DNA of 64,000 bases from Flavobacterium pokkalii. GTDB taxonomy: Bacteria > Bacteroidota > Bacteroidia > Flavobacteriales > Flavobacteriaceae. The translations under genes and the position numbers were made by a program. The stretch is taken from positions 37,365 to 101,364 of the forward strand of contig NZ_NASZ01000014.1 of assembly GCF_014596575.1 (NCBI RefSeq). The letters are read 5' to 3'. Below are positions 8,969 to 17,732 of this stretch, in pieces (the first letter of the stretch is position 1; every line of letters starts with the position of its first letter). The notes under the pieces are model-generated. The model searched no databases and was not told the DNA's origin. It saw nothing but the letters and a program-made list of their open reading frames with translations.

Positions 8969-10141
8969 TTAATTAAAAGGCAAAACTACCACTTTCTCAT
9001 TCGCCTTAACATGAGCAATATCATGTGGTATGACAATTAAACCATTTGCAATCGAAAAAGTATTCAGCATCGCCGAACTCTGACTCTCTAAAACCGTTAC
9101 TTTTTCCTCATCATACAAGGCTTTTAAAAATAAGGTTTTCCCGGATGTATTACTAAAATCGGTATTAATTTTTCGTTTAATTTCCTGCAAATGTATCGCT
9201 TCAAATCCCATCATTTTTTTCAATGCAGGCAAAGCATACACATAAAAACATGTCAACGACGAAGCCGGATTTCCCGGTAAAGCAAAAACGATTTTGTTTT
9301 CTTTTCGACCAAAGAACAAAGGCTTTCCGGGTTTTTGATTGATTTTATAAAACAACTCCGTTACGCTGTTTTTCAACAAAGCCTCTCTCACATAATCATA
9401 ATCTCCTACCGAAATTCCGCCGGAAACCAACAATACATCATAATTTTCCAAACAGCTCTCGATAACTATTTTAGTCTTTTTCAAACTGTCTTTTACTTTA
9501 AATACCGCTGTTTTCTTAATGCCGATAGTTTTCAAAGCAGCTTCCAGCATCACTGAGTTACTTTCGTAAATTTTTCCTTTTGGTAATTTTTTTCCAGCTG
9601 AAACCAATTCGTTTCCGGTAACCAAAATAGCTACTTTTGGTTTTTCGTAAACCTTAATTTTGGTTATTCCCAAACTACTCAAATAACCAATAGCCGCAGC
9701 TGTAATTACAATATTGGCATCCAAAACCAATTCGCCTTTTTTAATTTGCTCTCCCTTCGCTCTCACATTTGCGTAAGCGACCGGCATTTTGTCTATTTGC
9801 AACAAATTATCGGTAATTCTTGTATACTCCTGCATCACCACCGTATCTACATCATCAGGAACAAAAGCACCGGTAAAAATGCGAACCGCTTGATTTTCTT
9901 CAATTTTTTCATCTAAAAAATCTCCCGCCTGAGCCGTTTTTACCACTTCAAACTGATTCAAACCACTATGCGTAAAAGCATATCCATCCATCGCCGACTG
10001 GCGGAAAGGAGGCATATTTATAGGAGAATAAACAGCTTCTGCCAAAACAAATCCCAGTGATTTACTCACTTTGATTTTTGAGATTGGCATTTTGCAACTA
10101 TTCTCAGCTATTATCTTTAAAGCATCGGCTACCTGAATCAT
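8969..10141 (-). CDS. moeA: Molybdopterin molybdotransferase MoeA
   Basis: A 390-residue MoeA that inserts molybdate into adenylated molybdopterin. Visible family features are SPINMPPFRQSAMDGYA (near residues 35-51), AGDFLDE, TGAFVPDD, the MogA-like core LLVSGGISVGDYD and ALPGNPAS. It is the first gene of the eight-gene minus-strand operon moeA-mobA-cobA-moaD-moeB-moaE-moaCB-moaA. The upstream region holds a perfect -7 element and an 18-bp palindrome overlapping the expected start of transcription. Confidence 0.95.
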   Translation of the reverse strand: MIQVADALKIIAENSCKMPISKIKVSKSLGFVLAEAVYSPINMPPFRQSAMDGYAFTHSGLNQFEVVKTAQAGDFLDEKIEENQAVRIFTGAFVPDDVDTVVMQEYTRITDNLLQIDKMPVAYANVRAKGEQIKKGELVLDANIVITAAAIGYLSSLGITKIKVYEKPKVAILVTGNELVSAGKKLPKGKIYESNSVMLEAALKTIGIKKTAVFKVKDSLKKTKIVIESCLENYDVLLVSGGISVGDYDYVREALLKNSVTELFYKINQKPGKPLFFGRKENKIVFALPGNPASSLTCFYVYALPALKKMMGFEAIHLQEIKRKINTDFSNTSGKTLFLKALYDEEKVTVLESQSSAMLNTFSIANGLIVIPHDIAHVKANEKVVVLPFN

Positions 10142-10160
10142 AAAACTTAAATTTTAAAAA

Positions 10161-10186
10161 CTAAGTATTAATACTTAGCAAATATA
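10161..10186 (-). promoter_or_regulatory. moeA operon promoter (-7) with 18-bp palindromic operator
   Basis: On the minus strand TATATTTG (10186 down to 10179) is a perfect Bacteroidota -7 element. It is followed directly by the perfect palindrome CTAAGTATTAATACTTAG (10178 down to 10161), 19 bases before the moeA start codon. The palindrome would cover the transcription start, a position suited to repression. No -33 TTG is seen at the usual distance. The core GTATTAATAC recurs at the promoter of the FNR-like regulator gene (15909-15918). Confidence 0.7.
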
Positions 10187-10324
10187 CGTAATTTTATTTA
10201 GTGCCACTAAAAAAAGAGTTTCTAAAGCGGCGAAATACAGCATTGGAAATTAATTAGCCATAAATTGCGAAAAAAATAATCTTTAATTCGTTTTAATGTT
10301 AAATCTACAATCCAAACTTAGCAG

Positions 10325-10348
10325 AATTGTTATAAAATTCTAACAATT
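10325..10348. repeat. Inverted repeat downstream of rocF
   Basis: AATTGTTA (10325-10332) and TAACAATT (10341-10348) form a perfect 8-bp inverted repeat with an 8-base spacer, 12 bases past the arginase stop codon. There is no U-run on the minus strand after it, so a terminator role is uncertain. The rest of 10187-10324 shows nothing recognisable. Confidence 0.4.
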
Positions 10349-10359
10349 GAGGCAAAAAA

Positions 10360-11322
10360 TCATTCGAAAGGCAGAATTAATGAAGAGGTAATTTGTTCCA
10401 AAACCTCAAAAGCAGCCTCAGCCATTTTATTTCCTTTGGTATCTAAAAGCGGATTGATTTCGCAAACTTCGACACAAACTACTTTTCGCGAAGCAATAAT
10501 CTGATTAATAATGGCTATAATTTCATATTGATCAAAACCTTTGGAAACCGGCGTTCCGGTACCGTTAGAAATCAAATCACAATCCATAGAATCCACATCA
10601 AAAGACACATAAATCATATCACAATGAATTAACTGTGCCAGGGCTCTTTCTACACAATTCTCCAAACCTTTGTAACGCACTTCCTCCACTTTGAAATTCT
10701 TAATACCTAATTCGGCTATTTGAATATCTTCGGCTTCCTCAGTATCGCGAACTCCAAAATAAATCAAATGTTCCGGATCTAATTTAGCGCCTTCAATCCC
10801 GATATTTTTAAGTTCTTCCCAATGTTGCTGCGTTTCCTGAATAACCTCATTTATCTTACATTTGCGATTATCAAATCCCAAAGCCGCCGCCAATGGCATT
10901 CCGTGGATATTTCCGGAAGGAGATGTATAAGGAGAATGCAAATCGGCATGGGCATCAATCCAAATTACTCCTAAAGTTTTATCCGGATACTCTGCTTTGA
11001 TTCCGCTTATAGTTCCTAATGCTGATGAATGATCACCTGACAGAACAATTGGAAAAAAATGAGCTTCCAAATTGCGTTTTACGGCATAAGAAACCCGTGT
11101 ACATTGCTCTAAAACAAATTCAATTCTTTTGGCAAATGTATTTTGAGTCTTATCATAAATGGTCTCATTATGAGTTTTGACATCTTCAAAAGTATATTGA
11201 TTAAAATAATCGCTTCCTCCATTAATCGCAGCAATCTCCAAGGCATCAATGCCTAAATCAGAACCACGTGCGCGACCTCCTATATCAGAGCGGTTTTTTA
11301 TCAATTTAATAAGCCGTTCCAT
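10360..11322 (-). CDS. rocF: Arginase family protein
   Basis: A 320-residue ureohydrolase. The binuclear manganese ligands are visible in GDHSSALG, WIDAHADLHSP and SFDVDSMDCD, and GTGTPVSKG is the substrate-side loop. It should hydrolyse arginine to ornithine and urea. The gene lies 5 bases downstream of ornithine aminotransferase, giving a two-gene arginine catabolic unit. Agmatinase or formimidoglutamase activity cannot be excluded from motifs alone, but the partner gene favours arginase. Confidence 0.9.
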   Translation of the reverse strand: MERLIKLIKNRSDIGGRARGSDLGIDALEIAAINGGSDYFNQYTFEDVKTHNETIYDKTQNTFAKRIEFVLEQCTRVSYAVKRNLEAHFFPIVLSGDHSSALGTISGIKAEYPDKTLGVIWIDAHADLHSPYTSPSGNIHGMPLAAALGFDNRKCKINEVIQETQQHWEELKNIGIEGAKLDPEHLIYFGVRDTEEAEDIQIAELGIKNFKVEEVRYKGLENCVERALAQLIHCDMIYVSFDVDSMDCDLISNGTGTPVSKGFDQYEIIAIINQIIASRKVVCVEVCEINPLLDTKGNKMAEAAFEVLEQITSSLILPFE

Positions 11323-11327
11323 AAAAA

Positions 11328-12578
11328 TTATTTAAAATCGTTTAGTGCTTTTTCAATAATAGAAAGACAATCCTGAATTTGCTCTTCGGTGATTACTAAT
11401 GGCGGCGCTAAACGGATTTTGTTTCCATGAGTAGGCTTAGCCAATAAACCGTAATCCCTGAATTTCAGACAAATTTCCCATGCTAATTCCGATTCTTCAT
11501 CACAATCAATCACGATAGCATTCAATAATCCTTTTCCTCTCACAATAGTTACCAAAGGATTTTTGGCTGCAATATCACTTAGTCCTTTTCGTAAAAGCAC
11601 TCCTAAACGTTCCGCGTTTTCGGCTAATTTTTCATTTTTTATCACTTCTAAGGCCGCCACAGCAACAGCTGCTGCTACCGGATTTCCCCCAAAAGTAGAA
11701 CCGTGTTGTCCCGGTTTAATAACATCCATAATAGAATTATTAGCTAAAACCGCCGAAACCGGATATACTCCGCCTGAAAGTGCTTTCCCTAAAATTAATA
11801 TATCCGGCTGTACATTTTCATGATGCACCGCCAATAATTTTCCGGTACGGGCAATTCCCGTTTGTACCTCATCAGCAATAAATAAAACATTATGTTTTTC
11901 ACATAAAGCTTTGGCTTTCGCCAAATAACCTTCGCTCGGCACATAAACTCCGGCTTCTCCCTGAATAGGTTCTACTAAAAATCCGGCGATATTTTTAGAC
12001 GATTCCAATGCTTTTTCCAAAGCTTCGATATTGTCATATTCAATTTTAATAAATCCATCAGTGAACGGGCCAAAACTTTTTCGCGCCGTTTCATCATTTG
12101 AAAACGAAATAATCGTAGTCGTTCTTCCGTGAAAATTATTTTCACAAACAATAATCTGCGCCTGATTTTCGGCAATTCCTTTTACTTCATACGCCCATTT
12201 TCGGCATAATTTCAAGGCGGTTTCAACGGCTTCCGCACCAGTATTCATTGGCAAAACCTTATCAAAACCAAAATAATTCGTCACATATTCTTCATAAACG
12301 CCCAATTGGTCGTTATAAAAAGCACGGGAAGTCAAAGTCAACTTTTGAGCCTGTTGCACCATTGCCCCCACAATTTCAGGATGACAATGTCCTTGATTCA
12401 CAGCCGAATATGCCGATAAAAAATCATAATATTTTTTTCCGTCCACATCCCAAACAAATACTCCTTCTCCTTTTTCAAGAACTACCGGCAACGGATGATA
12501 ATTGTGAGCACCATAATTATTTTCTTTATTGATTAAAGCTTCTGACTTTGACGATAGCATTTGTTGTATTTGTTCCAT
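11328..12578 (-). CDS. rocD: Ornithine aminotransferase
   Basis: A 416-residue class-III PLP aminotransferase. Features include [30 protein letters not shown] (PLP phosphate binding), [13 protein letters not shown] (the Asp that contacts the pyridine nitrogen) and LGKALSGG with the Schiff-base lysine. It moves the delta-amino group of ornithine to 2-oxoglutarate, giving glutamate semialdehyde. It is the first gene of the rocD-rocF pair and has a good upstream promoter. Confidence 0.95.
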   Translation of the reverse strand: MEQIQQMLSSKSEALINKENNYGAHNYHPLPVVLEKGEGVFVWDVDGKKYYDFLSAYSAVNQGHCHPEIVGAMVQQAQKLTLTSRAFYNDQLGVYEEYVTNYFGFDKVLPMNTGAEAVETALKLCRKWAYEVKGIAENQAQIIVCENNFHGRTTTIISFSNDETARKSFGPFTDGFIKIEYDNIEALEKALESSKNIAGFLVEPIQGEAGVYVPSEGYLAKAKALCEKHNVLFIADEVQTGIARTGKLLAVHHENVQPDILILGKALSGGVYPVSAVLANNSIMDVIKPGQHGSTFGGNPVAAAVAVAALEVIKNEKLAENAERLGVLLRKGLSDIAAKNPLVTIVRGKGLLNAIVIDCDEESELAWEICLKFRDYGLLAKPTHGNKIRLAPPLVITEEQIQDCLSIIEKALNDFK

Positions 12579-12603
12579 GATATTTATATTAATTCTAATA
12601 TTA

Positions 12604-12633
12604 CAAAATTACGTATATTTTATTGCCTTTCAA
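12604..12633 (-). promoter_or_regulatory. rocD-rocF promoter
   Basis: Minus-strand TTG (12633-12631), a 19-base spacer, then TAATTTTG (12611-12604) match the Bacteroidota promoter TTG-N19-TAnnTTTG. The -7 element ends 25 bases before the rocD start codon. Between them is an inverted repeat ATATTA/TAATAT with a 4-base gap, a possible operator. Confidence 0.75.
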
Positions 12634-12751
12634 AACCTTAATAAGTTACTCAAAAAGTAAACAAACCCGCCGTTTTTCAAAGTTTTTGTATAATTCCGAG
12701 CAAAGTTTTTTTCGGCTTCAAAAAATCAATTTTTTATTAGATTAATTTTCA

Positions 12752-12759
12752 GATATTTG
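12752..12759 (+). promoter_or_regulatory. Probable -7 element for the M28 peptidase gene
   Basis: GATATTTG matches TAnnTTTG at 7 of 8 positions. Transcription from it would start near 12765, the position of the upstream ATG. That favours translation from the second in-frame ATG at 12795. Confidence 0.5.
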
Positions 12760-12794
12760 TATTTATGCCTTATCTAACTTCTAGTATTTACAGA

Positions 12795-13811
12795 ATGAAA
12801 AAAATAATTTTACTCCTTGTTTTCAGCGGTATTGCATCCTGTCAGGGAACTAAAGATGTTGCAGCAAAAAACACATTAAATCCCACAAAATATATTAATT
12901 CCATCACTGCCGACGAACTCAAAACACATTTGTATATCGTAGCAAGTGATTCTATGGAAGGAAGAGAAACTGGTTCGGTGGGACAAAAAAGAGCCGGAAA
13001 ATATCTTATTAGTCAATATCAAAAAGATAAAATTCCTTTTCCAAAAGGCGCGCAAAACTATTACCAGCACATTCCTTCGGCTTTTTTAAATAGTCGTAAA
13101 AATGAAAATCTACCGGATTCGGAAAACATTTGGGCATTTATTGAAGGTTCGGAAAAACCGGAGGAAATCATTGTTATTTCGGCACATTACGATCATGTGG
13201 GAACTAAAAACAATGCAGTTTTTTATGGCGCCGATGACGATGGCTCCGGAACTGTAGCCCTGCTCGAAATTGCTCAGGCATTCAAAATTGCTAAAAAAGA
13301 AGGTCATGGTCCCAAGCGTTCGGTTTTAATTCTTCATGTTACCGGAGAAGAACACGGTTTACACGGCTCTCGCTATTATACCGAAAATCCTTTGTTTCCC
13401 ATAAAAAATACCGTTGCCGATATTAATATTGACATGATAGGACGCCGCGATGATTTCCATACTAATTCCAGCAATTATGTGTATTTAATTGGTGCCGACC
13501 GCCTTTCGAGCGAATTGGATGAAATTTGTAAAACAGTTAATGACAAATATGTCCATTTAGATTTAGATTACAAATACAATGCATTGAACGATCCTAATAA
13601 TTTTTATCGTCGTTCCGATCATTATAATTTTGCGGCTTTAGGCATTCCTTCGGTTTTTATTTTTAACGGAACTCACGCTGATTACCACCGAAAAACCGAC
13701 ACTCCGGATAAAATTGAATATAATGCTTTAGCCAAAAGAACTCAACTGGCTTTTGCAATTGCCTGGGAATTAGCCAACCGAGAAAACCGAATTGTAGCGG
13801 ATAAAAAGTAA
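12795..13811 (+). CDS. M28-family zinc metallopeptidase, lipoprotein
   Basis: From the ATG at 12795 the protein is 338 residues with a lipoprotein signal (MKKIILLLVFSGIASC, lipobox IASC). An in-frame ATG at 12765 would add ten residues ahead of the signal and sits at the likely transcription start, so I prefer 12795. M28 di-zinc ligands appear in order: SAHYDHVG, GADDDGSG, TGEEHG, IDMIGR and a late His in FNGTHADYH. It should be a periplasmic or surface-anchored exopeptidase that trims amino acids from peptides. It is monocistronic, with its own terminator. Confidence 0.87.
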   Translation: MKKIILLLVFSGIASCQGTKDVAAKNTLNPTKYINSITADELKTHLYIVASDSMEGRETGSVGQKRAGKYLISQYQKDKIPFPKGAQNYYQHIPSAFLNSRKNENLPDSENIWAFIEGSEKPEEIIVISAHYDHVGTKNNAVFYGADDDGSGTVALLEIAQAFKIAKKEGHGPKRSVLILHVTGEEHGLHGSRYYTENPLFPIKNTVADINIDMIGRRDDFHTNSSNYVYLIGADRLSSELDEICKTVNDKYVHLDLDYKYNALNDPNNFYRRSDHYNFAALGIPSVFIFNGTHADYHRKTDTPDKIEYNALAKRTQLAFAIAWELANRENRIVADKK

Positions 13812-13833
13812 ACAACTTATTTTTATAAATAAT

Positions 13834-13873
13834 AAAAATGGATAAAATGCATTATCTGCTTTTATCCATTTTT
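13834..13873 (+). terminator. Terminator after the M28 peptidase
   Basis: A 14-bp stem AAAAATGGATAAAA (13834-13847) and TTTTATCCATTTTT (13860-13873) with a 12-base loop, followed by a T-rich run. Confidence 0.8.
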
Positions 13874-13880
13874 CATTTTT

Positions 13881-13888
13881 TATCTTTG
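13881..13888 (+). promoter_or_regulatory. -7 element for the HAD phosphatase operon
   Basis: TATCTTTG is a perfect TAnnTTTG match 28 bases before the start codon at 13917. No clear -33 TTG is present because the preceding terminator occupies that position. Confidence 0.6.
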
Positions 13889-13916
13889 TTCCAAACTTCT
13901 TATTTAAAAATCAAAA

Positions 13917-14567
13917 ATGAAATTTAAAGCCGTACTATTTGACTTAGACGGAACCTTAGTCAATTCCTTAAAAGACATCGCCGATTCTATTAATAAAGTA
14001 TTACAAGAAAACAACTTACCTACGCACAGTTACGAAGTAGTCAATAATTTTATTGGCAGCGGACTTCGGGTTTTGGTAACCAAAGCACTTCCGGAAAGCT
14101 ATCGAAATGAAGAAAATATTGAAAACTATTTTCAGGCGATGATGAGCAACTACCGCGAAAACTGCACCAACAAAACTTATGCTTACGAAGGAATTCCGGA
14201 ACTTTTAAAGGAATTAAAATCCAAAAATATAAAACTGGCTATTTTATCCAATAAAGCAGATGAATTGACCAAAAAAATTGGAGAAACTTTGTTTCCTAAT
14301 TATTTCGAAATTGTGATGGGTTTGAAAAGTGAATTGACCAAAAAACCAAATCCAATTGCAGCGATAGAAATCAGTCAGGACTTGGGTTTTTCTCCTGAAG
14401 AATTCCTGTATGTTGGCGATTCCGGAATTGATATGCAAACCGCCCAAAATGCCAAAATGCATGCTGTAGGCGTACTTTGGGGCTATCGTCCAAAAGAAGA
14501 ATTGCTTGCCGAAGGTGCACAATCTATCATCAGTCATCCTTCGGAACTAATGGCACTTTTAAACTAA
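13917..14567 (+). CDS. HAD-family hydrolase, phosphoglycolate phosphatase-like
   Basis: A 216-residue HAD phosphatase with a C1 cap. Motif I is FDLDGTLVNS (nucleophile and acid aspartates), motif II is LAILSNK, motif III includes a lysine in KKPNP, and motif IV is YVGDSGIDM. This is the Gph subgroup, which removes phosphate from 2-phosphoglycolate and related small phosphates. It is followed 16 bases later by a second HAD gene and then a DUF1697 gene in the same direction. The substrate is not fixed by sequence. Confidence 0.85.
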   Translation: MKFKAVLFDLDGTLVNSLKDIADSINKVLQENNLPTHSYEVVNNFIGSGLRVLVTKALPESYRNEENIENYFQAMMSNYRENCTNKTYAYEGIPELLKELKSKNIKLAILSNKADELTKKIGETLFPNYFEIVMGLKSELTKKPNPIAAIEISQDLGFSPEEFLYVGDSGIDMQTAQNAKMHAVGVLWGYRPKEELLAEGAQSIISHPSELMALLN

Positions 14568-14583
14568 GATTCAGACTAAAATT

Positions 14584-15219
14584 ATGAAATACAAATGCAT
14601 CATTTTTGACTGCGATGGCGTTTTGGTCGATAGCGAAGCGATTTCTATTGGTACTTTGGTTACTATGGCGGAAGCGCATGGTGCCAAAATTGACCTCAAT
14701 TATGCCCATCAGTTGTTTTTAGGAAAATCACTCGAATTTTGTTTTGATTATATTGCCGAAACTGCTAATAAAAAATTACCGGAAACTTTTGAAGAAGAGT
14801 TCAGAGAACGCACTTTTGAAGCTTTTAAAAACGAACTGCAACCCATAAAAGGAATTCACGAATTACTGGCTAAAATAAAAGTTCCAATTGGCGTAGCTTC
14901 CAATGGTCCTGCCGATAAAATAAAACTCAATCTAACCACCACAAAATTGATTGATAAATTTAACGGAAATATCTTTAGTGCTTACGATATTAACAGCTGG
15001 AAACCCAATCCCGAATTGTATCTTCATGCTGCTAAAACCATGGGATTTGAAGTAAAAGACTGTGTAATTATCGAAGACAGTCCTGCCGGAGTTCAGGCGG
15101 CTCTAAGGGGTGGTTTTGATGTTTTTGGTTTTACGAATCATGCGAATTTAGATGCCTTACAGCAAATGAATATTCCGCTTTTTGACGATATGAAAAACTT
15201 AGAATTACTTTTAAAATAA
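14584..15219 (+). CDS. HAD-family hydrolase, beta-phosphoglucomutase/YniC-like
   Basis: A 211-residue HAD protein. FDCDGVLVDSE is motif I, VASNGP motif II, SWKPNPELYL motif III and VIEDSPAGVQAA motif IV. The DGVLVDSE and EDSPAGV wording is typical of the subgroup with beta-phosphoglucomutase and small sugar phosphatases such as YniC. It is the middle gene of a three-gene run. Either phosphatase or mutase activity is possible. Confidence 0.82.
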   Translation: MKYKCIIFDCDGVLVDSEAISIGTLVTMAEAHGAKIDLNYAHQLFLGKSLEFCFDYIAETANKKLPETFEEEFRERTFEAFKNELQPIKGIHELLAKIKVPIGVASNGPADKIKLNLTTTKLIDKFNGNIFSAYDINSWKPNPELYLHAAKTMGFEVKDCVIIEDSPAGVQAALRGGFDVFGFTNHANLDALQQMNIPLFDDMKNLELLLK

Positions 15220-15230
15220 AACACCTAAAA

Positions 15231-15779
15231 ATGACAACACATTTGGCTCTTCTTCGCGGTATCAACGTTTCCGGACACAACATGATGAAAATGGATGCCT
15301 TGCAAAAAATGCTCGAAAACATGGGGTTTATTAATGTGAAAACCTACATCCAAACCGGAAATGTTTTTGTTACCACCGAAGAAGAAAATCCGGCTGCTGT
15401 GGGTTTCAAAATCAAGCAGGAAATTTTCAAAACTTTTGGTCATGATGTGCCTATTGTGGTAATTAATAAAGATGATTTAACAGCCTGCCAGCAAAACAAT
15501 CCTTTTTTGAAAGAAAAAAATGTGGATACCAAAAAACTATATGTTGCCTTCGTTTCGATGGAATTACACAAAGACCGCATTCACGACCTTAAAATGAGCG
15601 CTGTAAAACCGGATGAAGTACATATTGACCAAAACCGGATTTTTATTAAATATGCTGTTTCGGCTGGAAAAACAAGATTAGACCAAAAATACATTGAGAA
15701 AAAACTCAATCTTACTGCTACAATACGAAACTGGAATACGGTAACCCATTTACTAAAAATGTATGAAGAAACCGAATGA
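15231..15779 (+). CDS. DUF1697 domain protein
   Basis: A 182-residue protein matching the DUF1697 pattern: an N-terminal ALLRGINVSGHN, then KTYIQTGNVF, and a C-terminal region ending NWNTVTHLLKM. The family is cytoplasmic and widespread with no established reaction. The gene begins 11 bases after the second HAD gene, so it is probably co-transcribed. Confidence 0.8.
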   Translation: MTTHLALLRGINVSGHNMMKMDALQKMLENMGFINVKTYIQTGNVFVTTEEENPAAVGFKIKQEIFKTFGHDVPIVVINKDDLTACQQNNPFLKEKNVDTKKLYVAFVSMELHKDRIHDLKMSAVKPDEVHIDQNRIFIKYAVSAGKTRLDQKYIEKKLNLTATIRNWNTVTHLLKMYEETE

Positions 15780-15900
15780 AAAAATATTTTTGACTACGAA
15801 TTTAGTATAATTTTATTCTTAAAAATAAGAATCTTTCAAAAAGCAGTGCTGCAATTTCTAAATCCATAAAAGTGACTCAAACTAAGTAATTCAATCTTTT

Positions 15901-15937
15901 AAAAATACGTATTAATACTTATTTTTAATTACATTTG
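15901..15937 (+). promoter_or_regulatory. Promoter and palindromic operator of the FNR-like regulator gene
   Basis: Bases 15901-15926 form a 26-bp palindrome with a single mismatched pair (15908/15919), built on GTATTAATAC at 15909-15918. Four bases later TACATTTG (15930-15937) is a perfect -7 element, 42 bases before the start codon. The palindrome covers the -33 region, where no TTG is present. The same core occurs in the moeA operator, which suggests the regulator binds both and controls itself. Confidence 0.7.
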
Positions 15938-15979
15938 TTCTAATTAAAACCGAGTTCAACTCATCAATACCAAGAACAA

Positions 15980-16678
15980 ATGAGAGGAATTACCACAGAA
16001 TGTACGAACTGCATCAACACCAATTGCTTTATCAAAAAGCATCTGCATCTGGAAAAAATGCAGGATTTTGTACTGGAAAAAACCAACTATACCTGCAAAA
16101 AGGGGCAACAATTCATGATTGAAGGAGCGCCTATTCAAGGTTTATATTTTATTCAAAAAGGTAAAGCTAAAGTACTTAAAACAGGAATTTACGGCAAAGA
16201 ACAAATTGTTCGTCTTTGTAGTGATGGAGATACCATTGGTTTTAGAGGATTTGGAACCAGTAATCGCTACCTGATTGCCGCTTCAGCAATTGAAGATACT
16301 GTTTTGTGTAATTTCAGTAACGATGTCATGTATTCTATTCTAAAATCAATTCCTGAATTCACCTATGACATGATGCTTTTTTATGCAGAAGAATTGAACA
16401 AAAGCGAAAACAGAGTGAAAAAAATTGCTCAAATGAATGTTCGCGAAAGAGTCATTGATATTTTGCTTTATTTACTTAAAAAATTCGGCCACACTAATAG
16501 TTTACTCAACATCAATCTTTCCCGAAAAGAAATCGCCGATTTTGCCGGAACGACTGACGAACAGGTTACCCGAATTCTTTCGAGCCTTAAAAAAGAAGGC
16601 ATTATCAAAATTGTCAATAAAAAAATTGGTTTAATACAAGTTGATAAATTAAATGCTGAAATTATTGAGCACAAATAA
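15980..16678 (+). CDS. Crp/Fnr-family regulator with FNR-like cysteine set
   Basis: A 232-residue regulator: cNMP-binding beta-roll (about 30-145), dimer helix (about 145-175) and winged HTH (about 180-225; SRKEIADFAGTTDEQVTRIL). The N-terminus has C8-x2-C11-x4-C16. C110, in DTVLCNF, aligns with the fourth iron-sulfur ligand of E. coli FNR. Four cysteines in these places suggest an oxygen- or NO-sensitive [4Fe-4S] cluster rather than cAMP sensing. The recognition helix keeps E and R (EQVTR), like ETISR of FNR. It probably controls the Mo-cofactor genes, since both promoters share a palindrome. Cluster binding is inferred. Confidence 0.85.
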   Translation: MRGITTECTNCINTNCFIKKHLHLEKMQDFVLEKTNYTCKKGQQFMIEGAPIQGLYFIQKGKAKVLKTGIYGKEQIVRLCSDGDTIGFRGFGTSNRYLIAASAIEDTVLCNFSNDVMYSILKSIPEFTYDMMLFYAEELNKSENRVKKIAQMNVRERVIDILLYLLKKFGHTNSLLNINLSRKEIADFAGTTDEQVTRILSSLKKEGIIKIVNKKIGLIQVDKLNAEIIEHK

Positions 16679-16679
16679 A

Positions 16680-17729
16680 TCAGGACAAGCTTTTTAAAAT
16701 TGCTTTTCGTTTTATTTTTCCGCTTTCGGTAACTTCAAAATTAGGCACAAAAAAGACCGCTTTGGGTTTTTCGTATTTATCTAATGTTTCAAAAATAGTT
16801 TCGGCTAATTCCTTTTTTTCGCCTTCGATAACTAAAACTAACTTTTCTCCTAAAACCGCATCCGGAATTCCGCCGACAAAAAAACGTTCGTTAATGAACG
16901 GACTTAATTTTTCTTCAATTTTTTCAGGAATTAATTTGACTCCGCCACTGTTTACCACATTGTCAATGCGTCCCAAAAGCACAAACTGATCTTCATTGAT
17001 AATTTTGACCAAATCGTTAGTAAACAAACGTTCGTCACTAACCAAAGGAGCATCAATAACCAAACATTCTCTCTCATCCTGCGAAATATTCACATGTGGC
17101 AAAACCGAAAAAGCTTCCACTCCAATTTTTCTGGCGGCAATATGCGTGATAGTTTCGGTCATGCCGTAAGTTTCATAAACTTTGGTTTTAATTCCCTGAA
17201 GTTTTTGCTCTAAGGTACTATCCGTTTTAGCACCGCCTATGATTAGTTTTTTTACTTTATAGAATTCTTTTAAGGAATTTTGAACCTGTAAAGGCACCAT
17301 CGCTACAAAATCATATTCTTTGTTCAGCTGAGCCAATGGATTCGAATTAGGTGCGACAACATCAATGGCTAAGCCCAGAATAAAACTTCTAACCAACATC
17401 ATTTTTCCGGCAATAAACTGAATTGGCAAACAACACAAAGCGGTATCTCCTGGTTTTAATTCAAAAAAATCGCCTGTTGCCAAAGCCGAATTCACCAATG
17501 CCTGTTTGTTTTTCCTTATGATTTTAGGAGTCCCCGTCGTTCCTGAAGTTTGTAAATCAATAAAAGATCTGTCATCAAACCAATCCAATAAAAATTCACC
17601 CATGGCTTTTTCGTGCGCATCTCCTTCTTTTATCAAATAATAAGCCGCTACCCGCAAGCCAATACTGTCAAAATGAGTACCATTTAATTTAAAAAAATTG
17701 TGAATGTTTTTATAAGTCACTTTTCTCAT
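16680..17729 (-). CDS. menE: o-Succinylbenzoate-CoA ligase-like AMP-binding enzyme (MenE type)
   Basis: A 349-residue short member of the acyl-CoA synthetase family. LQTSGTTGTPKIIRKNK is the ATP P-loop, YGMTETITH the A5 motif, and GRIDNVVNSGGVKL the hinge region. The C-terminal lysine lies in ESGKIKRKA. The short length without a full N-terminal subdomain is usual for MenE of Bacteroidota, which activates o-succinylbenzoate for menaquinone synthesis. No other men genes are in the window, so the substrate is inferred. It ends 1 base after the convergent regulator gene and lies 3 bases downstream of the CPBP protease gene. Confidence 0.78.
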   Translation of the reverse strand: MRKVTYKNIHNFFKLNGTHFDSIGLRVAAYYLIKEGDAHEKAMGEFLLDWFDDRSFIDLQTSGTTGTPKIIRKNKQALVNSALATGDFFELKPGDTALCCLPIQFIAGKMMLVRSFILGLAIDVVAPNSNPLAQLNKEYDFVAMVPLQVQNSLKEFYKVKKLIIGGAKTDSTLEQKLQGIKTKVYETYGMTETITHIAARKIGVEAFSVLPHVNISQDERECLVIDAPLVSDERLFTNDLVKIINEDQFVLLGRIDNVVNSGGVKLIPEKIEEKLSPFINERFFVGGIPDAVLGEKLVLVIEGEKKELAETIFETLDKYEKPKAVFFVPNFEVTESGKIKRKAILKSLS

Positions 17730-17732
17730 GAG

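Noticed and set aside
12765..12794. Upstream in-frame ATG of the M28 peptidase
   Set aside because: It lies at the predicted transcription start and would place extra residues before a clear lipoprotein signal.
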